From a virus, in the IMG/VR virus record IMGVR_UViG_3300027687_002091, positions 1 through 64,000 of that record: a DNA stretch of 64,000 nucleotides; one strand, 5' to 3'. Shown here piece by piece: positions 6,793-14,798 of the stretch. The stretch's first letter is position 1, and every line of letters begins with the position of its first letter. The position numbers and the translations under genes were made by a program. The notes below the pieces were generated by a model. The model searched no databases. It was given only the letters and a program-made list of their open reading frames with translations, and was not told the DNA's origin.

Positions 6793-7494
6793 ATGTATGC
6801 ATTGGTTCCAATGACTCGGGAAGAGATCATTTCAAATCTACTTCCCCAAACTATCACTAACTTAAAACAAGAACTACATAGTAGAATCTATCCTTGCAAA
6901 CGAGACTTAGACAAAGGAAGACCTTTCCAAATTGCAAAAGAAGCATGGGAGTATGCATTAGCAGATGCTACAGAATGGAACGGTGGCCAGTGGGTAGGAC
7001 ACGGAAACAATCCTGAAGATGTAAGAGTTGGGGACAAGAAGTACGATGTAAAAGGACTAGGTGGCAAGTGGACTACTACTAGCGGAGAAGCTAGTGTAAA
7101 GCAAACTCTAAGTGCCTCAGCACGTATTGACGAGAGCTTCTTAGAAGAAAATAGTAGTATGTTATGGGACGGTGTTGTTAGTCCTTGGATGCAAAAAGTT
7201 AATAACGGTGGCGAATACTTTGTAACAATCTTTTGGCGTAACAAAGAAACACTGTCTATTCGACTAGTAATGTTTCGACTTGAAAAGAACAACTTTCCTG
7301 TGTATAATGCAGAAGGTTGTGAATTTAATAAGAGTAAAACACAAATGCTTATCAACAACATTGTTGATCCTGAGCAAGCTAAATTATACATACTCCGTAG
7401 CAAGCACCGTATGGAGATGCGAATAAAAGGCAAGTACTTTAATGAACATCCTGATAGGTATTTGGATGTCTACGATTTTGGACAAACTGGTTAA
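6793..7494 (+). CDS. Possible PD-(D/E)XK nuclease-like protein
   Basis: 233 residues without a membrane segment. The stretch EDVRVGDKKYDVKGLGG has the spacing of a restriction-like D...DxK active site, preceded by GGQWVGHGNN. I do not recognise a specific family, so this is a weak fold-level suggestion. Ribosome site AAAGGAG lies ahead of ATG 6793. It is followed directly by an early promoter for the lipoprotein genes. Confidence 0.4.
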   Translation: MYALVPMTREEIISNLLPQTITNLKQELHSRIYPCKRDLDKGRPFQIAKEAWEYALADATEWNGGQWVGHGNNPEDVRVGDKKYDVKGLGGKWTTTSGEASVKQTLSASARIDESFLEENSSMLWDGVVSPWMQKVNNGGEYFVTIFWRNKETLSIRLVMFRLEKNNFPVYNAEGCEFNKSKTQMLINNIVDPEQAKLYILRSKHRMEMRIKGKYFNEHPDRYLDVYDFGQTG

Positions 7495-7533
7495 CCAAAA
7501 CAGGTTGACCTTTTGTTTAATTGGTGCTATTAT
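7494..7533 (+). promoter_or_regulatory. Early promoter with ACCAAAACAGG box
   Basis: ACCAAAACAGG (7494-7504), TTGACC (7505-7510), 17-base spacer, TATTAT (7528-7533), upstream of the three lipoprotein genes. Confidence 0.72.
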
Positions 7534-7578
7534 ATAAAGACAATGCAAAATAAACTAACTGCACAGAAAGAGGCGAAA

Positions 7579-8097
7579 ATGAAAGGCATTTTAAAAATAG
7601 GCGTAACACTCGGACTTATCGGTATGCTTGGAGCATGTTCCGGTAGGTATGTAGAAATCGCAGAACGTGATACATATGCACAACCTAAATGGTATGCTAA
7701 CTGTGTCGAATCAGGTTATGAAGGCTGGTTTTGGTGGAAAGAAGAATATGCATATGCATGTGGAGCAGGCGAAAGTATTTTCCAACAAGCGGCTGAAGAG
7801 CAGATGTATGCGATCGCAATGAATAACTTTGCGAAACGTATTAACAGTGAAGTGAATTCAGAAACTAAGTTAGAGTTCAATGACAACAATGGTTCAGAGT
7901 CTAGAAAGACTAAAACTGTAATCAGTTATGTTGTTAAGAACACAACTATCCGCGAACATATTGCAAAAGAAACTGGAACATTTAAGTATCAGAACAAGCA
8001 ATTTACGTTTGTTAAACTTAGAATGAACAAGCAAATCTTTGATGCACTTGTAGCGGAGGCGAAAAATGCAAAAGTTATCGCACAAAACAACAATTAG
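7579..8097 (+). CDS. Lipoprotein 1 of a three-gene lipoprotein operon
   Basis: 172 residues from ATG 7579, chosen because AGAGGCG precedes it and the product then begins with a proper lipoprotein signal, MKGILKIGVTLGLIGMLGAC, with lipobox LGAC. The mature part has a Trp/Tyr/Cys-rich segment (YAQPKWYANCVESGYEGW, then YAYACGAGE) and a C-terminal alpha/beta part. It resembles LPP20-type surface lipoproteins only loosely. It overlaps the second lipoprotein gene by 32 bases. Confidence 0.72.
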   Translation: MKGILKIGVTLGLIGMLGACSGRYVEIAERDTYAQPKWYANCVESGYEGWFWWKEEYAYACGAGESIFQQAAEEQMYAIAMNNFAKRINSEVNSETKLEFNDNNGSESRKTKTVISYVVKNTTIREHIAKETGTFKYQNKQFTFVKLRMNKQIFDALVAEAKNAKVIAQNNN

Positions 8098-8422
8098 ATC
8101 TATTGTGATAGTTGGAGCAGTGCTGGCGTTGTCGGCTTGCTCTACTAAACCTATGCCAACTATGGCACAGTTTGAACCACAGTATTGCCATACTAAAAGT
8201 AAGCATACTTTACAAAATGGTGACACAGCAAGTAGCAGGGTCGATGTAAATTGTACAGATGATCCTAAAGATAAACATTTTCTAGCATACAGTGGTATGG
8301 CTAAAGATTGTAGAGAGCATTATTATGAAATTAATCTTAATGGAAAACGTATTAGGCAACGTGGCTTCGTTTGTCAAAAACTTAATGGTGCATGGGAAAT
8401 CGTTAATCATCCTTACAACTAG
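8066..8422 (+). CDS. Lipoprotein 2, similar to the C-terminus of 17-kDa surface antigens
   Basis: 118 residues with signal MQKLSHKTTIRSIVIVGAVL and lipobox LSAC. The C-terminal KDCREHYYEINLNGKR followed by GFVCQKLNGAWEIV has the Cys-Arg-Glu, beta-hairpin, Cys, Asn-Gly-x-Trp pattern at the end of rickettsial-type 17-kDa surface antigen proteins. Likely anchored in the host outer membrane and surface- or periplasm-facing. Its start overlaps lipoprotein 1 and its end overlaps lipoprotein 3. Confidence 0.68.
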   Translation: MQKLSHKTTIRSIVIVGAVLALSACSTKPMPTMAQFEPQYCHTKSKHTLQNGDTASSRVDVNCTDDPKDKHFLAYSGMAKDCREHYYEINLNGKRIRQRGFVCQKLNGAWEIVNHPYN

Positions 8423-8825
8423 TATTGGATTGTTATCGGCTTGTTCAGCACAAAACACATTAACACATACGAGTGAAAGCTCGTATGCAAGTACTCAATC
8501 TAATTACAGACCAGTAGATACTAGTGTAGGTGCTCTAATTAATTATATGTCTTGGAACATAAATCGAATGGAGACATACGATCAACAACAGCAAGAACAG
8601 GCGGTGTTCTTTGCATTAAACAACTTACAAAACGGAGAAGTTACTCGTTGGTACAACGGTAACACAGGAGCCAAAGGTGCTGTCAAAGTGTCTATGACTT
8701 ATCCACAAGGTAGTGGATACTGTCGAGTAATCATGAGCCAGATCTTTTATAACAGTAAAGAAAGAAACTTTAAAGAAATCGCTTGTATTAATGCAGTAGA
8801 TAATTCCTGGCGTTTTATCCGATAA
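8385..8825 (+). CDS. Lipoprotein 3, surface-antigen-like
   Basis: 146 residues from ATG 8385 (GTG 8388 is also possible). This start gives a clean lipoprotein signal, MVHGKSLIILTTSIGLLSAC; longer upstream frames run through lipoprotein 2 in another frame. The mature region ends GYCRVIMSQIFYNSKERN and ACINAVDNSWRFI, the same Cys-Arg, Cys, x-Trp-Arg pattern as lipoprotein 2. It is probably a paralogous or co-functional surface lipoprotein. Ends 28 bases before the next gene. Confidence 0.65.
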   Translation: MVHGKSLIILTTSIGLLSACSAQNTLTHTSESSYASTQSNYRPVDTSVGALINYMSWNINRMETYDQQQQEQAVFFALNNLQNGEVTRWYNGNTGAKGAVKVSMTYPQGSGYCRVIMSQIFYNSKERNFKEIACINAVDNSWRFIR

Positions 8826-8828
8826 ATA
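8821..8828 (+). promoter_or_regulatory. T4-late-like promoter box
   Basis: GATAAATA overlaps the stop of lipoprotein 3 and precedes the ATG at 8854 by 25 bases, with AGGAA as ribosome site. Confidence 0.5.
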
Positions 8829-8853
8829 TTATATTGAACAACAGGAATAGTAT

Positions 8854-10800
8854 ATGGCATTAGGAATATTAGTTTTAATTACGGCTTTGAGTATCTCGGC
8901 CGTAGCGATCTATTATAGTATCGCAGGTTTAGTCGCAATTTTTGCGGCCGCGGCATTACCAATTATGATTATGGGTGGTGTCTTAGAAGTAGGCAAATTA
9001 GTTACAGCAGTTTGGCTTCACAAATATTGGAAACAAGCAACTTGGTGGTTAAAGTATTATCTAGCAACAGCCGTAGTTGTTCTTATGTTTATTACAAGCA
9101 TGGGCATCTTTGGCTTCCTTAGTAAAGCACACATCGAACAAACAAGTGCAGGCGAAGAAAGTGTAGCACAAGTACAACAGATTGAAAATGAAGTTACTAG
9201 ACTTAATGCTATTATAAAACGTGCTGACGATAAAGTAAAAGCATTAGAAACTAGCGGCACAGGCTCAGATGCTAATATACAATCACAAATAGATAAAGAA
9301 CAAATTCGTATTGACGATGCATACACACGTATTCAACCTGCTATTGATGAGCAGAATGCAATCATTGCTAACGTAACATCACTATTCCAAACAGAGCTAG
9401 ACAAGATTGACAAGGAATTACAAATCCTGCAAGGCTATGTAGACAACAACGAAATTAAAAAAGCACAACAAATGATTGGTGCAAGTGCCGATGGCGTGTT
9501 TGGTAAAAAAACTGCTGAGAAGATTGGTGATTGGAAAAGTGCAAAGCAAGCAGAACGTGCCGAATGGTTAAACAAGATACAACAGTCTGCTAACTCGCCT
9601 ACAGTAAAAGCCGCACGTACAGAGATACAACGATTACGTAGCAATGCTGACAAACAAATTGCAGAGTCTAATAAGTTAATTGATAGATTACGTTTACAAC
9701 TTGGCAACACTGATCAAGCAGATGAAATAGATGCGGCAGTTGACGTACAACTTGCTAAGATTAAAACTGCTGAAACAGAACTAGATACACTTGTAGAAGA
9801 AAAGTATAAACTAGAAGGCCAGTATCGTATGCTTGAGGCCGAAGTAGGTCCTATCAAGTATATTGCTGAATTTGTTTACGGCGAGACAGCAGACAACACA
9901 ATGCTTGAAGAAGCAGTACGTTGGGTAATACTAATTATTATATTTGTGTTTGATCCATTAGCAGTACTACTTCTTATTGCATCACAATATACATTTCAGT
10001 TTGCAAGAAAGAATAAAAAAGATAAAGAATGGAAAGACTACGAAAATACACGTGGTAATATGATTGCGAGGAATGAAGAGCCAAAAAAGTCTGATGCTCC
10101 TGAAGAGGAGCCTAAATATGAGGACGTTGATCAAGCAACATTAGACAAAGAGTTTGATGACGAGTTTGTTGGACTAGAAGATGACGAGCCTAAAGATGAA
10201 GAATATGAAAAACGCAAGGAACGATATGAACGAGTAATGGCTCCGCATCGTTCAAAAGATAAAGTTGATCAAACTAAAGAATGGCAAGAGCTATACAAAG
10301 AAGATGACAAACTTAAACAAGAGTTTAATGACGAGTTTGGCGACATGGAAGAACTTACTAAGGAAGTCGATAAAGACGGTGATGGTATAGATGATAACAC
10401 TGGACAACCTATAACAGGTATTGGTGCAGTTAAAGGAACGTTTGCCGGCGCAGGTAAAAAAAAAGATACAGAATCACCGGAAGAATCAAAAGACCTAGAG
10501 AGTTGGAATAAATGGGTTGCGGCCGCTGAAGAAGAAGTAACAAAAGAAACAATAGATAAAAGAGTCCAAGAAGTAGCAAGTCAAGAAAACGATAAAGTAT
10601 GGAACGATGCAAAGCGTAAATGGAAAGAAGAAAATCCAAACCAAAATGCTAAAGATTGGAAACATGCTTACATCTCAGGACGTATACACGAACTACCCTG
10701 GGCAACACTAGTTAATAATGAACAAGAAGGTTATGTACAAAATGCAGAACAAAGTGAAAGTTCAGTTTGGAACAAATTACAAGACTCCGACAATAAGTAA
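8854..10800 (+). CDS. Large membrane-anchored coiled-coil protein
   Basis: 648 residues. The N-terminus has two or three hydrophobic segments (about residues 1-50 and 66-92), followed by a long coiled coil (roughly 100-330), another membrane segment near 365-390 (WVILIIIFVFDPLAVLLLIAS) and a highly charged Glu/Lys/Asp-rich C-terminal half. Around residues 205-225 ADGVFGKKTAEKIG resembles the end of a peptidoglycan-binding-1 motif. Marine T4-like phages carry similar genes of unknown role. The late-type box ahead suggests expression with virion genes. Confidence 0.6.
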   Translation: MALGILVLITALSISAVAIYYSIAGLVAIFAAAALPIMIMGGVLEVGKLVTAVWLHKYWKQATWWLKYYLATAVVVLMFITSMGIFGFLSKAHIEQTSAGEESVAQVQQIENEVTRLNAIIKRADDKVKALETSGTGSDANIQSQIDKEQIRIDDAYTRIQPAIDEQNAIIANVTSLFQTELDKIDKELQILQGYVDNNEIKKAQQMIGASADGVFGKKTAEKIGDWKSAKQAERAEWLNKIQQSANSPTVKAARTEIQRLRSNADKQIAESNKLIDRLRLQLGNTDQADEIDAAVDVQLAKIKTAETELDTLVEEKYKLEGQYRMLEAEVGPIKYIAEFVYGETADNTMLEEAVRWVILIIIFVFDPLAVLLLIASQYTFQFARKNKKDKEWKDYENTRGNMIARNEEPKKSDAPEEEPKYEDVDQATLDKEFDDEFVGLEDDEPKDEEYEKRKERYERVMAPHRSKDKVDQTKEWQELYKEDDKLKQEFNDEFGDMEELTKEVDKDGDGIDDNTGQPITGIGAVKGTFAGAGKKKDTESPEESKDLESWNKWVAAAEEEVTKETIDKRVQEVASQENDKVWNDAKRKWKEENPNQNAKDWKHAYISGRIHELPWATLVNNEQEGYVQNAEQSESSVWNKLQDSDNK

Positions 10801-10805
10801 TATTA

Positions 10806-11201
10806 ATGTCTAAGCCTGTATTAAATTTAATCACTTCACCTGATAAACTATTCAACGACAATCCTAGCTTGTTGTTAGTAAACCCTAGTGATTCAGTTAA
10901 AGAAAATTTTAATCATTTTGCTCAGAGATTTGAGAATAATGTAAACTTATACTTGCATGAAAATACTGAAGATGACCTAGGTTGGTTATTAGAAGTATCT
11001 CAAGCAGTAGACTATATTGTTTTGGATATAGATAATACTAAGGTTACACCTTGGATTATTGGATATTTGTTAGGTTTTGGTAAAACTTTTTACTTGACAA
11101 GCACCCCCGAAACAGTGTATAATGTAATTAACAATAATAGAATATATGAACTACAACAATTTATGGAAGGAGTAAACTATTTTGGCGTACAACAACAGTA
11201 A
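10806..11201 (+). CDS. Conserved phage protein of unknown function
   Basis: 131 residues, cytoplasmic, with alternating beta-alpha pattern (SLLLVNPSDS, NVNLYLHENT, DYIVLDIDN, TFYLTSTPETVYNVI), suggesting a small Rossmann-like or receiver-like fold. No catalytic motif is obvious. Its 3' end contains a consensus promoter for the bS21 gene and overlaps that gene by 20 bases. Confidence 0.55.
   Translation: MSKPVLNLITSPDKLFNDNPSLLLVNPSDSVKENFNHFAQRFENNVNLYLHENTEDDLGWLLEVSQAVDYIVLDIDNTKVTPWIIGYLLGFGKTFYLTSTPETVYNVINNNRIYELQQFMEGVNYFGVQQQ
11094..11123 (+). promoter_or_regulatory. Internal promoter for ribosomal protein bS21 gene
   Basis: TTGACA (11094-11099), 18-base spacer, TATAAT (11118-11123), lying inside the upstream coding region about 60 bases before the bS21 start. 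Confidence 0.7.
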
Positions 11202-11487
11202 TAACAATTATAAAAGAGGTTCGAATAACTTTAAACCAAAACGTAACTTTGACAACAAAGAGCCTATGTCAGCTAAAAGGGGTCTTTATGTAGAAGTACG
11301 TGGGGGCGATGTTATGAAAGCTCTTAGAATTTTTAAGAAAAAAGTTCAAGAAGAAGGTATTCTACAAGAATACAAAGAAAGACAACATTACGAAAAGCCT
11401 AGTGCTAAACGTAAAAAAGCAAAAGCGGCCGGACGTAAGCGTTGGTTAAAAACTCAAGAAAAGTTAATAACAGAGCGACTATATTAA
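11182..11487 (+). CDS. rpsU: Ribosomal protein bS21 homologue
   Basis: 101 residues. After a 32-residue Asn/Lys-rich N-terminal extension comes the bS21 core: YVEVRGGDVMKALRIFKKKV, EGILQEYKER, HYEKPSAKRKKAKAAGRKR. bS21 sits on the 30S platform next to the anti-Shine-Dalgarno end of 16S rRNA and affects initiation. The start is a TTG at 11182 placed 9 bases after AAGGAG. The protein is longer than host bS21 (about 65-75 residues) because of the N-terminal extension. Phage bS21 genes have been described in marine phages, including pelagiphages. Confidence 0.92.
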   Translation: MAYNNSNNNYKRGSNNFKPKRNFDNKEPMSAKRGLYVEVRGGDVMKALRIFKKKVQEEGILQEYKERQHYEKPSAKRKKAKAAGRKRWLKTQEKLITERLY

Positions 11488-11489
11488 AA

Positions 11490-12077
11490 ATGGCACTTAC
11501 AGCTGAACAATGGTTCCCTTCGGTTATTTGGTCAGGTATGATGGACGGCGCAGACAATGCCGCCATAGAAACATTTGCACAAGACCGTAAACAAATAGAC
11601 GAAGGTGTACAAGTATCAAACTACCTTGGGTGGCAAAGTGGACCTATTAGGCAAGGTGATAACGAAGAGTTTGATAAGCTAGTTGGCACAATTACAGAAC
11701 AAGTTAATGGTTGTGCGGCTCAAGCAGATATACCTGAACTCCAAATTCAAAACATTTGGCTTAATGTAAATGTACCAGGATCATATAATCATTTACACAA
11801 TCATGCAGGTAGTATACTAAGTGGAGTATATTATGTAAAGGCAACTCCAGAACAAGGCAACATCTTTTTTGAAAGAGGTGACAATGCTGAGTACTTCCTT
11901 CCACCTATGGAGAAGCCTAACTATTTTACAAGTACTGCAACAACGTACAAGTCTATGACAAATGCACTTTATATTTTTCCAGGATGGTTAAAACATAGTG
12001 TACAACCTAATTTAACTAAAGAAGATAGAATTAGTATTTCGTTTAATTATGGTATTAAAACACAAGAGGTAAAGTAA
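11490..12077 (+). CDS. 2-oxoglutarate/Fe(II)-dependent oxygenase-like protein
   Basis: 195 residues from ATG 11490, three bases after the bS21 stop. The double-stranded beta-helix signature is visible: HLHNHAGSILSGVYYV with metal-binding His residues, then ALYIFPGWLKHSVQPN with the distal His, and RISISFNYG with the 2OG-binding Arg/Ser. This matches the putative 2OG-Fe(II) oxygenase family common in marine T4-like phages; the substrate is unknown. A longer frame from ATG 11442 would overlap bS21 and is less likely. Confidence 0.8.
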   Translation: MALTAEQWFPSVIWSGMMDGADNAAIETFAQDRKQIDEGVQVSNYLGWQSGPIRQGDNEEFDKLVGTITEQVNGCAAQADIPELQIQNIWLNVNVPGSYNHLHNHAGSILSGVYYVKATPEQGNIFFERGDNAEYFLPPMEKPNYFTSTATTYKSMTNALYIFPGWLKHSVQPNLTKEDRISISFNYGIKTQEVK

Positions 12078-13226
12078 ATGCGTATTGAAGAAGATATGAA
12101 ATTAGATTACAAAGATGTTCTTATTCGTCCTAAACGTAGTACGCTAGGTTCACGTAAGGATGTAGATCTAGAACGTGGATTTACCTTCCGTAACTACAAA
12201 GGACCACGTCCAATGCATAGACACTATCGTGGCACGCCTATTATGGCAAGTAACATGGATGGTGTTGGTACATTTGAAATGGCAGATACACTTGCTACAG
12301 GAGGTATCTTTACCTGTTTGGTTAAGACTTATAGTATTAAGGAACTTGTAGATTACTTTGACCAAGATGACAGATCACATGATCCTGCAAGAACAGAATA
12401 TGTTGCTATGAGCATTGGTATTACAGATGCCGATCATGAAAAATTCAGAATTGTATATGAACAAGTTAACGATCGATTAAAATACGTTTGTATTGATGTA
12501 GCAAACGGCTACAGTAGTCGCTTTAGAGATACAGTGGCAGAGTTTAGAAAACTTTATCCAAATATTGTAATCATTGCTGGTAACGTAGTTACTGGTGAAA
12601 TGACAGAGGAATTAATACTTGCAGGAGCAGACATTGTTAAAGTTGGGATTGGTCCAGGTAGTGTTTGTACTACTCGTATACAGACTGGCGTTGGTTATCC
12701 TCAACTTAGTGCAGTTATTGAGTGTGCGGATGCGGCACATGGACTTGGTGGACATATTATCGCTGATGGCGGCTGTACTTGTCCTGGTGATGTCGCTAAG
12801 GCTTTCGCTGGTGGAGCCGACTTTGTAATGCTTGGAGGTATGCTTGCAGGACACGATGAAGGCGGTGGTGATGTTATTACAAAGTATTACGAAACAACCG
12901 AACTTGTATACGAAATAGGTAATCACTTAGATAAGCATACAAAGAAAGTTGAAACAAAACAGTTTGTACAGTTCTACGGCATGAGTAGTGATGCCGCTAA
13001 CACAAAGCATTTTGGTGGACTTAAAGACTATCGTTCATCAGAAGGTCGTGAAGTACTTGTTCCTTACAGAGGAGAAGTAGCGGCCACAGTGCAGGATTTA
13101 CTAGGCGGATTGCGTAGTACTTGCACTTATGCAGGCGCATTAAGATTAAAGCATCTTATGCGATGCACAACGTTTGTACGCTGTAGCCAGCAATTTAACG
13201 GTGTTTATGCGTCAAATGATAAATAA
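12078..13226 (+). CDS. guaC: GMP reductase
   Basis: 382 residues of the IMPDH/GMPR barrel family. The N-terminus [20 protein letters not shown], with no CBS domains, is typical of GMP reductase rather than IMP dehydrogenase. The catalytic loop [20 protein letters not shown] has the nucleophilic Cys, and [20 protein letters not shown] the phosphate-binding region. GMP reductase deaminates GMP to IMP using NADPH, rebalancing purine pools. The start abuts the stop of the oxygenase gene. Together with the RNR it suggests remodelling of nucleotide supply. Confidence 0.92.
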   Translation: MRIEEDMKLDYKDVLIRPKRSTLGSRKDVDLERGFTFRNYKGPRPMHRHYRGTPIMASNMDGVGTFEMADTLATGGIFTCLVKTYSIKELVDYFDQDDRSHDPARTEYVAMSIGITDADHEKFRIVYEQVNDRLKYVCIDVANGYSSRFRDTVAEFRKLYPNIVIIAGNVVTGEMTEELILAGADIVKVGIGPGSVCTTRIQTGVGYPQLSAVIECADAAHGLGGHIIADGGCTCPGDVAKAFAGGADFVMLGGMLAGHDEGGGDVITKYYETTELVYEIGNHLDKHTKKVETKQFVQFYGMSSDAANTKHFGGLKDYRSSEGREVLVPYRGEVAATVQDLLGGLRSTCTYAGALRLKHLMRCTTFVRCSQQFNGVYASNDK

Positions 13227-13315
13227 ATGTGTACAAAGAGAAGAGCTCAATGTACATGCAGTGCCCATTAGGGACTGTAAAATATATAAATCTTGCTTAT
13301 CATAAGGAGAAAACA

Positions 13316-13774
13316 ATGACAAGACTAACAACTCTAGACCTACCACACTTCCACAGAGCTACTATTGGCTTTGATAGACTATTTAATGAACTCGAAAGAG
13401 GATTTGCAAATAGCCCAAATGGAAATGGTTATCCCCCATACAATATCGCACAAGTCAACGAAGACGAGTATATGATCTCAGTCGCAGTGGCTGGCTTTAG
13501 TATGCACAATCTTGATGTTACCAAAGATGGTGATCAATTACAGATTGTAGGGACAGCCCCTAAAGGAGATGAAGATGTCAACTACCTACACAAAGGTATT
13601 GGTGGACGCAACTTCCGCAGGGAGTTTACACTTGCTGACCATGTTAATGTTGCAGGCGCAACACTAGAACTAGGTATGCTAAATGTTCATCTAGTACGTG
13701 AAGTACCGGATGCATTAAAACCTAAGACAATTAAGATCAATGATGGTCTTACAATTGACGGCAAAAAAAAGTAA
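13316..13774 (+). CDS. Small heat-shock protein, Hsp20/IbpA family
   Basis: 152 residues from ATG 13316 with AAGGAG ahead; the frame is open further upstream (13229) without a ribosome site. The alpha-crystallin domain spans about residues 38-135, with PPYNIAQVNEDEYMISVAVAGF, the RNFRREFTLADHVNV strand and the GMLNVHLVREVP end. It holds unfolding proteins for refolding. Hsp20 genes are common in T4-like marine phages. Confidence 0.93.
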   Translation: MTRLTTLDLPHFHRATIGFDRLFNELERGFANSPNGNGYPPYNIAQVNEDEYMISVAVAGFSMHNLDVTKDGDQLQIVGTAPKGDEDVNYLHKGIGGRNFRREFTLADHVNVAGATLELGMLNVHLVREVPDALKPKTIKINDGLTIDGKKK

Positions 13775-13786
13775 GTAAACAGTCTA

Positions 13787-13808
13787 GGGGGAGTGAAATA
13801 CCTCCCCC
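13787..13808. other. Strong GC hairpin between hsp20 and clpS
   Basis: GGGGGAG (13787-13793) and CTCCCCC (13802-13808) form a 7-bp stem with an 8-base loop and no T-run, so it is more likely an RNA-stabilising or processing hairpin than a terminator. Confidence 0.5.
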
Positions 13809-13826
13809 GAATTAAGGAAAGATGAT

Positions 13827-14138
13827 ATGAGCGTAGAACTAGAAACAGAAATTAATGTAAAAGAAAAGATCAAGGAAGTGGTCCAAGATCCAGGCAAGTA
13901 TAAGGTAATATTTGCCAATGACAACGAAACTCCAATGGATTTTGTTGTAAGTTTACTAGTAGATATCTTTAGACATTCTGCACAAACTGCACAAGAACTA
14001 ACTATGGCAATACATGATAAAGGCTCAGCAGTTGTTGGACTGTACACATTTGAAATTGCCGAGCAAAAAGCAGTAGAATGTACTAAGATTTCAAGGGAAC
14101 GTGGCTATCCGTTACAGGTAGCAATTGAAAAAGAATAG
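13827..14138 (+). CDS. clpS: ClpS-like adaptor protein
   Basis: 103 residues. The core YKVIFANDNETPMDFVVSLL, HSAQTAQELTMAIHDKGSAV and LYTFEIAEQKAVECT matches ClpS, which binds N-degron substrates and delivers them to ClpA/ClpC. The Asp/Asn residues of the N-end-rule pocket (NDNETPM) and the MAIHDKG helix are present. No Clp ATPase is seen in the window, so it would need the host ATPase, while two ClpP-type genes are encoded at 26785 and 28561. Confidence 0.9.
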   Translation: MSVELETEINVKEKIKEVVQDPGKYKVIFANDNETPMDFVVSLLVDIFRHSAQTAQELTMAIHDKGSAVVGLYTFEIAEQKAVECTKISRERGYPLQVAIEKE

Positions 14139-14146
14139 TATAAATA
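14139..14146 (+). promoter_or_regulatory. T4-late-like promoter box ahead of heme oxygenase
   Basis: TATAAATA followed by CAC begins at the clpS stop and lies 43 bases upstream of ATG 14190. Confidence 0.5.
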
Positions 14147-14189
14147 CACTAGTAAATTGAATGATAACTATTACACAAGGAGTAATTAA

Positions 14190-14777
14190 ATGAGTTTAGC
14201 ATCACTAACAAAAGTCGCTCATCAGAACGCAGAACGTCAAGAATTCGCAAGAGAAATGATGTCAGGTAATATGAGCAACGAAAAATATAAAACGTACCTA
14301 TACAACATGTGGCTAGTATACGACCTCTTAGAAGATGTTGCACTAAGCATGGGTTGTTTTGGTCCAGAAGACTTATCAATGCCAGAAGACGACCTACCAT
14401 TAGATGGGTTAACACAAGCAGATGATATTTGGGCAGACTATACAGAATTAGGTGGAACAGAAGAAAATCCACCACAAGTTGTACCTTCAGCAGAAGCATA
14501 CAGAAGTCACATTGTAACAAACTGTCAACATGATAAAGACAAGTTGTTTGCACACGTTTATGTAAGGCACATGGGCGATTTAAGTGGCGGACAAATGATT
14601 AAGAACAAAGTTCCAGGATCAGGAAAAATGTATACATTCGAAGCAATGACACACTCTGTAGATGAAATGAAAACATTAATTCGCAAGCGTACTAAAGATA
14701 GTATGTCTGATGAAGCAAACATTGCTTTTGATTTCTCAACTAAGATTTTTGAAGAACTAAACAATTTAACTTACTAA
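14190..14777 (+). CDS. hemO: Heme oxygenase (biliverdin-producing)
   Basis: 195 residues. Proximal heme ligand candidate H11 sits in TKVAHQNAERQEFAREM, and the distal helix has the diagnostic HVYVRHMGDLSGGQMI. The enzyme opens heme to biliverdin, CO and Fe(II) using reduced ferredoxin. It is followed 21 bases later by a bilin reductase, the same order as the phage hemO-pcyX cassettes known from marine viral metagenomes. AAGGAG precedes the ATG. Confidence 0.93.
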   Translation: MSLASLTKVAHQNAERQEFAREMMSGNMSNEKYKTYLYNMWLVYDLLEDVALSMGCFGPEDLSMPEDDLPLDGLTQADDIWADYTELGGTEENPPQVVPSAEAYRSHIVTNCQHDKDKLFAHVYVRHMGDLSGGQMIKNKVPGSGKMYTFEAMTHSVDEMKTLIRKRTKDSMSDEANIAFDFSTKIFEELNNLTY

Positions 14778-14798
14778 AGTAAAGTAAGGGAGAGTAAA

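Noticed and set aside
6888-7433. A 181-residue minus-strand frame
   Set aside because: It is entirely antisense to the 233-residue gene at 6793 and has a Leu/Ser/Pro shadow composition.
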